Positions 57,648 through 64,000 of a stretch of DNA of 64,000 nt are shown piece after piece. This stretch comes from Allium sativum (Eukaryota > Streptophyta > Magnoliopsida > Asparagales > Amaryllidaceae), in the NCBI GenBank assembly GCA_030737875.1, contig CM060926.1, positions 317,600,922 to 317,664,921 on the forward strand, read 5' to 3'. Below the pieces are notes generated by a model, which saw nothing but the letters and a program-made list of their open reading frames with translations, had not been told where the DNA came from and searched no databases. Position 1 is the first letter of the stretch. Each line of letters begins with the position of its first letter. Position numbers and translations under genes: made by a program.

Positions 57648-58547
57648 CCTAGTGTACAATTAATTCACGCACTCGAACGATGTTTTTTTCTTGCAATTCA
57701 AGGCATTGTAAAGGCTATCACTGCCAAAGTTATCCTTAGAAATGATGTTCAGTTTCCATTCTCCCTTCCATGTTTGCTCCATCATGACGTTCATGACGTG
57801 TTTGATCAATCCTAACAACCAGCTTGCGTACAAACTTTCGATCGCTGCACCAGTGCCCCGAGCACGCGAGTCGATAACACCTTCTGAGCCTCGATCCGAC
57901 ATCGAGGCCAAACAACATTGGCTACGGCCGGCACCCCAAGCACGGGAACCGGCATTGCTACTCGAGTCGCCGGCCCGCGATGCGACCGAGTATAAATAAC
58001 CCCGAACTCGAACCTCGGCCCCGTGCTAGGCCGTGGAAAAATCGTTCCGTGCCCAAGTCCCAAGTGACTTTGGGTTTCCCAGCAGACAGCCGGGAGCAAT
58101 GTAAACTTCCCCTGGCTACGGGTACTTGTCGAATCTCGGCGCAGCACCGAGACCGACATTAAATCGTTTCTCTTTGAAGCTCTAAAGGCTTAGGTGCAGC
58201 TCACGGCCACGATCTGTCCCTACGGGCTGATGATCGGAGCTTTTCTCCGGTGAATAAATGACGCCGTCACTCGCTCCAACCCGATGAACGATGGGAGAGC
58301 CATACATCGGACGGACTGCATAACGCGATGTCAACGGCTCCGCTACACTTGGGATTAACCACGGGCAACCCAAGTACACAGCAGGCGCTCGGCCTGGCTT
58401 CGCAAACTACGGGTTTCCTGAGCCGAGGGAAACTTACTAGAAGCCTACGCTCTATCACACCCCTCCGGAATAATTGACCCGGAGCGCGGTACACAATCAC
58501 ACCCCTCTGGAATAATCAACCCAGAGCACGGTCTCAGATCGCATTTC
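57648..58547 (+). other. GC-rich unassigned block in F with promoter-like site
   Basis: 57660-57830 is nondescript. 57830-58160 is rich in TCGAG/GAGCAC phrases and holds GAGTATAAATAACC (TATAAATA 57992-57999), like a Tat LTR promoter but without recognised LTR ends. 58455-58532 is a 46-bp tandem pair with compensating hairpins. The block may be a piece of another LTR. Reading frames on both strands are not convincing. Confidence 0.4.
58455..58532. repeat. Tandem pair with matching hairpins
   Basis: Copy 1 has stem CTCCGG/CCGGAG around AATAATTGAC. Copy 2 has stem CTCTGG/CCAGAG around AATAATCAAC. The shared start is ATCACACCCCT. The C-G pair of copy 1 is a T-A pair in copy 2. Confidence 0.65.
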
Positions 58548-58889
58548 TGTTGGCATAACAACAAGTACGGTTGTGTAAGTACGGGACGCCGGAAAACATG
58601 AGAAGAACGTTCGAACAATTAACACGAAACGCGATCTTTACTTATTCATATTCCATTTCACACACACACGTGTTATATAGACTACAATTCTAGCATCTCT
58701 TCTCTCTGATGACAGGGTATACATGAATACCACACCATGTCTTTAAGAACCAAAAGCAAGGACCGCACTCGCATATACTATTGGTTTACCTAACCCAAAG
58801 TATTTTTAATTCCTTTAATAATTGATGATGCTACTCATCCTTTTCTTTTCTTTTGTCTACACAGGTTCGACACAGACAGGTCACCAACA
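58548..58889 (-). repeat. Probable solo copia-type LTR
   Basis: 342 bp with ends TGTTGG/CCAACA. On the minus strand it starts TGTTGGTGACC at 58889, has CTATATAACACGTG as a promoter-like site near 58675 and ends TTATGCCAACA. Flanks ATTTC and CTGAC do not match, so there is no clean duplication. It could be a recombined remnant or chance. No PBS or PPT is seen beside it. Confidence 0.5.
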
Positions 58890-60130
58890 CTGACGGGCCC
58901 TTTCCTTCTAGAACTGCTTCCTCCTCCTCTACTCTACACAGGAGTAACATATTCATGAGGCACCGATGCGCACCTTCCGCCATCATCCTCGCCGCTTGTA
59001 ATCATCATAACCTCCCCTAGAGAAATACATGGAAATAGCTTGGGGACGATGTAAGAAGCAAGGACCAATGCAGCCTGGGTTCTCCCCAAGCCTTCTTGGC
59101 GCCCAGCTCTGCTCTCTTCTCGGCATCCTAGGCGGTTTTCTGATCAGCTGGCTCCCTGTCCTGAAATCGCGTAACTGCATCCACTTCAAGTTCACTAAGG
59201 GTCCTCTCGCCCTCTTCTGGTGGGCATCATCGATGGCTATCCTTTTTCCTAGCCTGCTCAGTGGCCTTCTCCTTCTTCGCCTCAGCATTGGCCTACTTTT
59301 CGCCACCACAGCGGCAGATTTCTCCTGGGCATCCCGACTAGCCTTCGCCCAAGCATCTTGTATGGCAACCTCATCATGTCCCTCTTCCCCTCTGGCACCT
59401 CCGAATTTGCCACCAGTTGGGCTTCCTGACCTTCCATCGTAGCTTGCTTTGTTTGCACACTTATATCAGCTACGCCCGTCGCATGAGCGCTTTGTCCAGC
59501 CACAACTTCTCCTCCTCCAAGGAGGCTCATATAAATATGGGATCTCAAAGCCATGGGTTCTCCTACTGCTCCAGTTTGTTCCCGCTGTAACTCCAACCGG
59601 GACTCGGACACTTGAGGAAGCATGGGGGCAAAGCCTGGCGTCGCCTCCACTCTAGGGGGCTTCCCAACAAAAGATGCAACTATTTGACTTCTGAGGGTTC
59701 ATCGCTCGCATCCTCCTCAGTTAGCAAGTACTCGAGCATTGGGGCAGTCCCCCGCCTATCTCCGCACCAGCTTACTCATCGCAGGACCTAAGGAGGATCT
59801 CCACCAGCTTCCGCGCTGTCATTTCCGTCGCCACAGCCATCGGGGCAACTATTCTAAATAGGAACATACACCTCGCCACGAGGAGGACCCGGACCCAAAG
59901 CCTCGGGTCTCGGAAATTTTTAACCTCGCGGCAATACTAGGCAGACCAGGCATAGAAGCCCGCACCAAAGGACAGAGGGAGCAATATAACCACCGTTTCC
60001 CTGAGGAACTAGAGAACTTAGATAAGTTCTCAATATGCAAAATAAAAAATCCATATTTCAACGCAATTTCTCGGGTTTCCATGGCCGGTTCATTGGGTTC
60101 GCAAAGTCTCGGCGCCTTGCCAGCAAACTC
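58890..60130 (-). pseudogene. Antisense coiled-coil remnant in F (possible extra ORF of Tat elements)
   Basis: On the minus strand, frame pieces read EEGHDEVAIQDAWAKASRDA (near 59380) and then, after a shift, ANAEAKKEKATEQARKK, LSELEVDAVTRFQDREPADQ and DAEKRAELGAKKAWGEP (59290-59085). This is an Ala/Glu/Lys-rich, coiled-coil-like pattern with stops. Upstream, 60082-59849 is a further 77-codon piece, unrecognised. Some Tat-lineage elements are known to carry extra ORFs, at times antisense, between pol and the 3' LTR, and this fits by position. The + strand hydrophobic frame 59029-59442 is its complement and is not called. Confidence 0.4.
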
Positions 60131-62367
60131 ATACTTAAACCCAACATGAAGCTAACTTGCACCCCTCGTTGCATACCTACAAGCGCATCGAAATGCGGCA
60201 ATGACACCTAGTTTGGATAACTATGGCAGTGGTTACCGGTAAACGTCAGCACCATTTTTGGATCGGATAATGATCCCGACATAATTGGGTTGGAGACTAG
60301 CGACTCGACCGTATTCCCGCATCTTGCGTGCATATTCGAGCGGTCAGTCTGAATAAGTTCATTTCCAGAATCATTCGCCAACCAATTGTGTTACGTTCAA
60401 CTCCAATTACTGACTAGACATGAAACATTGAACAACGATCCGAGCTTGCTAGATCAACTCTGACGTCGAGCAGAATCAAGTAGGTACCTGGGCCTGGGGG
60501 CAACCCTCTACGGATTATCGCACCGGCCTGGCAATCTCAAGACCCAATCAGATCCCCTTAAGTCTCTGCACTGGCGTCATCTTCACAACATCCTACAGAG
60601 CCACGATCTTGAGAGCACCTTCACCTCGCAACGAAGGAAATCCGGATCCAAAGTTCGGGCCTTGGAGGCTTCTTGGCTTCCATCAGTACCCGGACTAAAA
60701 TAAAAGCTGACACTCCGGAACATGGTGGCAGCCTTTAGCTGCAACAACTAATGCCATGGCCATCGCCAACCTCCAGTGTGACACCTAAGTCAAAATCAAA
60801 CAACATCGTGGTTAGGTTATTGATCGGATCCTAAGACTAACAGCTCAACTATGTGTCGATATCTTAAATAAGCATTCAAGCTGACAATCCAAGAAGGTCC
60901 ATTCTTTGAGGACCGCGTCGCGAGACCAAAAATCACTAATCATTGTCCTCTCATATGGCGCCATGCAAAGGTTCAAGTTTACAAACTCAAGATCGAAGAC
61001 AGGGCTCGACAAAGTCATGGGAGTGCGAAGTTACATCTCGTGCTCCCGCGCGCCGGCTTAGTTGTCATCTCCTCAACCAAGATTCGAACTCCTAAAGAGC
61101 GTGAAAGATTTAATAAGCATTTGGGACACAAAGCCCAATCCCTTATTCACACATGCTTGGTGACCTTTATTCAAATTCCTAATCCCGTTTCCCAAGGTCT
61201 GCCGCTCCACATTGTTGAATACCGAATCCGAAAGCCCTCTTACTTTCCATATCTCTCACCCCTTCTCCCGAAAACCTAACAGCACCTCAAACGTCCAAAG
61301 TACAAAATAAGTATTTTGGCATCCTCCATGCCTTACGATGATTTTCTATCCGGAGAAAAGAAGAAAGGAAGCAACTACAATCAGGGGATCGGCATGCCCC
61401 AAACGAACATTCCGGGATCAGAATTCGGGATCGTACACCAAGCTACTATCATATTCACTTAACTTCGAAGCTCCAACTACCAAGTCAATCATGACTCAAT
61501 GATCAAATGGGTACTCACCAAGTGCTCAATCATCAAAGCGCCCGTGCCCAGCATTTGGGTCCGACCTCGCCTCAAAGGAGAATCCATGCCACGACATATG
61601 ACAAGTATTGTCCTAACAATGGCATTCGCATACACGAGTTGCCGTAACTTTAATCAATGGGACTAACTTGGATCGTTGAGCGACCTTGGGCTCACCTAGT
61701 CCAAGTGATTTAACGGATACTCCAAATAATCAAGCTCCATCCTAATGACGTTTCAACAACCACTTAGGGCAATCATGCGCCTAAGCCATGGCAATGACCA
61801 TGCGTACACGCTTTAGGAATCTCAACCGAGCAGACCAACTCAATTCTTTTGCGCTCCCACAAGCCTTATGGGTTCAAGTATACACACCAAATTGTCGGCC
61901 CTCGATCCAAAAACTCTTCGGAAAACTAAAACTGCGTGATCATAAGGCCAAGGCATACAATTCACTTTCATATTACCTATTCTAACTGAGATTGCATCTC
62001 GCAAAACCATGCACAAATTTGTGATTACATACACAATTAAAACCTGATAATGAACCATTTGCACTCAGATGCAATCGGGAGTCGACAACTAACTTTTATT
62101 GTCTTTAATCTATAGGAAGTAGGCACCTTAGATAGGTTCCAATCTAAGCCGTCAAATTCAAGCGAGTCAAAGCTCTTAGCAATGCTGGAATCCTAAGATC
62201 ACACCCACATATTTCAACAAGGTATCCCAACCACTCCAAAGCAGTGCGCTCTCGACATACAACGCAAGAGGAAGGTCATAACCGATCATTAAGCACTGCA
62301 TGGAAATGTTTGTGCCCATATCACACCCATCTCACTTCAAAGCATGTCCCGTTAACACAAAACATAC
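60131..62367 (+). other. Long non-coding 3' region of F
   Basis: No frame above 80 codons with recognisable sequence. Mixed base composition, no obvious tandem array. Long 3' untranslated parts are usual in Tat-type elements. I see nothing further in it. Confidence 0.6.
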
Positions 62368-62381
62368 TTTGAGGGGGCAAA
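62368..62381 (+). promoter_or_regulatory. Polypurine tract, element F
   Basis: TTTGAGGGGGCAAA directly before TGTCAACCAG. Confidence 0.88.
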
Positions 62382-62919
62382 TGTCAACCAGCCTTTTGGT
62401 CTGGTTACCAGAATTATACAAGATGCGCTCGTCTCAACATATCGCGTGATATTACAGCCCGGAGCCGTCACCAATATCATCCGGGGTCAAGTACCAGAAG
62501 ATTCGAGTCTGGCCACTAGCAGGATGTCGTGCCCCTCGAAGGCATCCACCATCAGTATCCGTCTACATCCGAGCCGAAGGCGAGCCATGCTCCGAGCCGA
62601 AGGCAAGCCGTCAAGCGGGTCCGGGCGCAGCGTTGGTGGGGGTCCGGGGCCCCGCACAGTCCTGGTGGCGATCGACCTACCTGGTTAGGTCGAAACTGTG
62701 GGCACCGCCCGATTCATCCAATTTTCGCCAACAAGTGTGTTGCCCAGAATTATCAGATCAGCTCAAGGTCAAGATTCAGCTAACAACTTCAGCGAGCCTC
62801 GCCGCTCCTCCAGCACATTCCCAAACCAAGGCCTCGACATCCCCGGACGCACAGACCAAGATTTTGAGCCCCCAAGCCACTTCGACAGACCTCGCACTTC
62901 TCAAATAGAATTTTCGTAC

Positions 62920-63250
62920 CCCCGAGGGGTAATTTCGCACCCTCGAGGTGCGAAATTTTGCACCCACGAGGTGCGAAATTTCGCACCCACGAGGTGCGAA
63001 ACTCTGCACCCTCGAGGTGGGGATCGCACCAACAAGGACCTAGCCATGTCAACGCCCCAGAAGAGCCAACGAGCCTCAACCAACGGCTCCCACCAAACAC
63101 ATTTCGCACCAAGTCGAGTGCGAAATTTCGTACTTGGTAGGTGTGAAATTTCACACCCTGCAAGTGCGAAATTTCACATCCTACAAGTGCGAAATTTCAC
63201 ACCTAACAGGTACGAAATTTCGCACCTAGCAGGTGCGAAATTTCTTACCT
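62920..63250. repeat. Palindrome array in F 3' LTR (contracted)
   Basis: Units of the GGTGCGAAATTTCGCACC type at 62920-63025 and 63103-63250, separated by the same spacer as in the 5' LTR. Second block similar in size, first block reduced. Confidence 0.9.
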
Positions 63251-63355
63251 TGGCCTAGGTGAGAATTTTCCGAGGCCAAGGGCTACAGGCGCGAATTTTC
63301 TGTAGATGGCCCCTATTTTTACCTACTCCCACCTAATCCTACCTACCCCCACTCT

Positions 63356-63363
63356 TATAAATA
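63356..63363 (+). promoter_or_regulatory. TATA box of F 3' LTR
   Basis: TATAAATA, counterpart of 52385-52392. Confidence 0.7.
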
Positions 63364-63747
63364 TCCCATGGCCTCACACTTCAAAAGGGAGAGATTCTTG
63401 AGCCTTGAGCCCTCCATAGAGCTTCATTAATGGCATCTCCCATTTGATGAAGAAGAAGGGCAAAATTGTCCATTTTACTATTTCTTGCAAATATGACTAT
63501 GGTAAATTCATGTATCATAGTAAACAAATGTAATGAGAGGGTCTCAACCTAGTAATCTTTCAAGTGATCAATGAAATTCAAACAACTCTTCAAAGTGGAC
63601 GTAGGCCCTCACTGAGGCAGAACCACTATAAATCTCTTGTGTTACTTACTGCTTATGTTCTATTTTATGTTCTTGTCTATGCAACCATATTTATAATTCC
63701 TAGTAATTGGGAATCTTTGGTGTTTACAACATTTTTTGCCGTCAACA

Positions 63748-63752
63748 GTTTG
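63748..63752. repeat. Target-site duplication of element F (right)
   Basis: GTTTG, partner of 51248-51252. Confidence 0.93.
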
Positions 63753-64000
63753 TAGGGTCATTTCCCATAATGGAAAAGATAGGTCAAATGGCCTATAGGG
63801 TGGAGCTACCAGAGATATTGGCGGGTGTTCATGATGTTTTCCACGTTTCTCATTAGCGGAAGTGTCTGCATGATACAACAGAGGTAGTTGAGATGAGTAT
63901 GCTCGAGAAAGTGGAGGAGGAGCAGGAGGCGACGGTTAGACGAGTTCCTACCCATATTCTCGGATCATAGGTTAAGAAGCTTCGCAACCGAGAGGTCAAG
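63753..64000 (+). pseudogene. Element D integrase C-terminus and start of chromodomain-like tail
   Basis: Continues the GPY/F-type module with FPIMEKIGQMAYRVELPEIL and VHDVFHVSH, then a TAG where the family has another residue, RKCLHDTTEVVE, and VKKLRNREVK at the window edge. The last phrase matches the beginning of the chromodomain region of Tekay-like elements. A second stop precedes it near 63968. Confidence 0.85.

Larger units (their letters stand above)
51253..63747 (+). mobile_element. Element F: Tat-like Ty3/gypsy, two gag copies, pol almost absent
   Basis: 12,495 bp bounded by GTTTG duplications and inserted in the D integrase. 5' LTR 51253-52776, PBS-like TTTGGTGCTTTCACTGAG, gag copy 1 (52886-54708), gag copy 2 (about 54740-56760), a pol tail (57351-57647), a probable solo LTR (58548-58889), an antisense coiled-coil remnant (59000-60130), a long 3' non-coding part, PPT and 3' LTR 62382-63747. 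No RT, RNase H or integrase core is found, so it is non-autonomous. Outside the palindrome arrays the LTRs differ by about 6 % over 240 bp. Confidence 0.92.
62382..63747 (+). repeat. Element F 3' LTR, 1,366 bp
   Basis: TGTCAACCAGCC to GCCGTCAACA. Same plan as the 5' LTR. An extra duplicated phrase GAGCCGAAGGCGAGCC lies near 62570-62610. It is shorter mainly because the first palindrome block has about four units in place of about eleven. TATA box at 63356-63363. Confidence 0.92.
34943..64000 (+). mobile_element. Element D: Ty3/gypsy chromovirus-like, split by E and F, right end outside window
   Basis: 5' LTR 34943-37408, PBS-like site, gag (37589), protease interrupted at 38694 by E and resuming at 48547, RT-RNase H, and integrase interrupted at 51253 by F and resuming at 63753. 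The end of integrase and the start of a chromodomain-like tail reach the window edge. Removing E and F with one copy of each 5-bp duplication (GTTTC, GTTTG) gives a colinear gag-pol order. D lies in C. The expected left target duplication is AGTTA (34938-34942). Confidence 0.9.

Noticed and set aside
59029..59442. 137-codon hydrophobic + strand frame in F as a membrane protein
   Set aside because: It is the complement of an Ala/Glu/Lys-rich antisense remnant, and its Leu/Ser richness is explained by that.

Overview
The window is nuclear DNA from a flowering plant, almost certainly a dicot, and consists entirely of nested LTR retrotransposons. The evidence is Ty1/copia SIRE-type and Ty3/gypsy chromovirus (Tekay-like) and Tat-type proteins, primer-binding sites (PBS) matching plant initiator tRNA-Met, and LTRs beginning TGTAACGACCC, TGTAACACCCC or TGTTG. 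I see no host gene, rRNA, tRNA or CRISPR array. The species cannot be named from the sequence.

Left arm (1-17,442). Element A (1-12,147, + strand, left end outside the window) has LTRs of 6.69 kb around an internal region of only 1.04 kb with no gag or pol. It sits inside the integrase of a decayed copia element H (pol remnant 12,148-14,539; 3' LTR from 14,850). H appears to sit inside a minus-strand LTR, J (about 16,214-17,442). J in turn appears to sit in the 3' end of a gypsy element G, whose polypurine tract (PPT) and LTR follow (17,443-20,687).

Middle and right arm (20,688-64,000). A Tat-type element C (LTR 20,840-21,755, then gag) lies just downstream of the G LTR. Element B (22,331-33,567, minus strand, target-site duplication CAAAG) splits the C gag. 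B is a second member of the A family, with 4.9 and 4.8 kb LTRs and a 1.5 kb internal region. Gypsy element D (34,943 to beyond the window end) enters C after its gag. D is split twice. E (38,694-48,541, minus strand, duplication GTTTC) is a degenerate Tekay chromovirus with gag, protease, RT, RNase H, integrase and chromodomain-like tail. F (51,253-63,747, duplication GTTTG) is a 12.5 kb Tat-like element with two diverged gag copies in tandem, only the last residues of pol, a decayed antisense coiled-coil frame and a probable solo LTR.

By-eye comparison of paired LTRs gives about 1-2 % difference for A and about 6 % for B, E and F, so A is the youngest insertion. Every coding region carries stops or frameshifts. 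No element here could supply its own complete protein set, and A and B would need proteins in trans.

The least ordinary material is the A/B family. Its very long LTR holds a series of stem-loops shared by both copies, one of them with a paired base change that keeps the stem, and a shared candidate intron. The other unusual items are the array of 18-bp palindromes immediately upstream of the F promoter, and GTCGAC palindromes that recur in the LTRs of copia and gypsy families alike.
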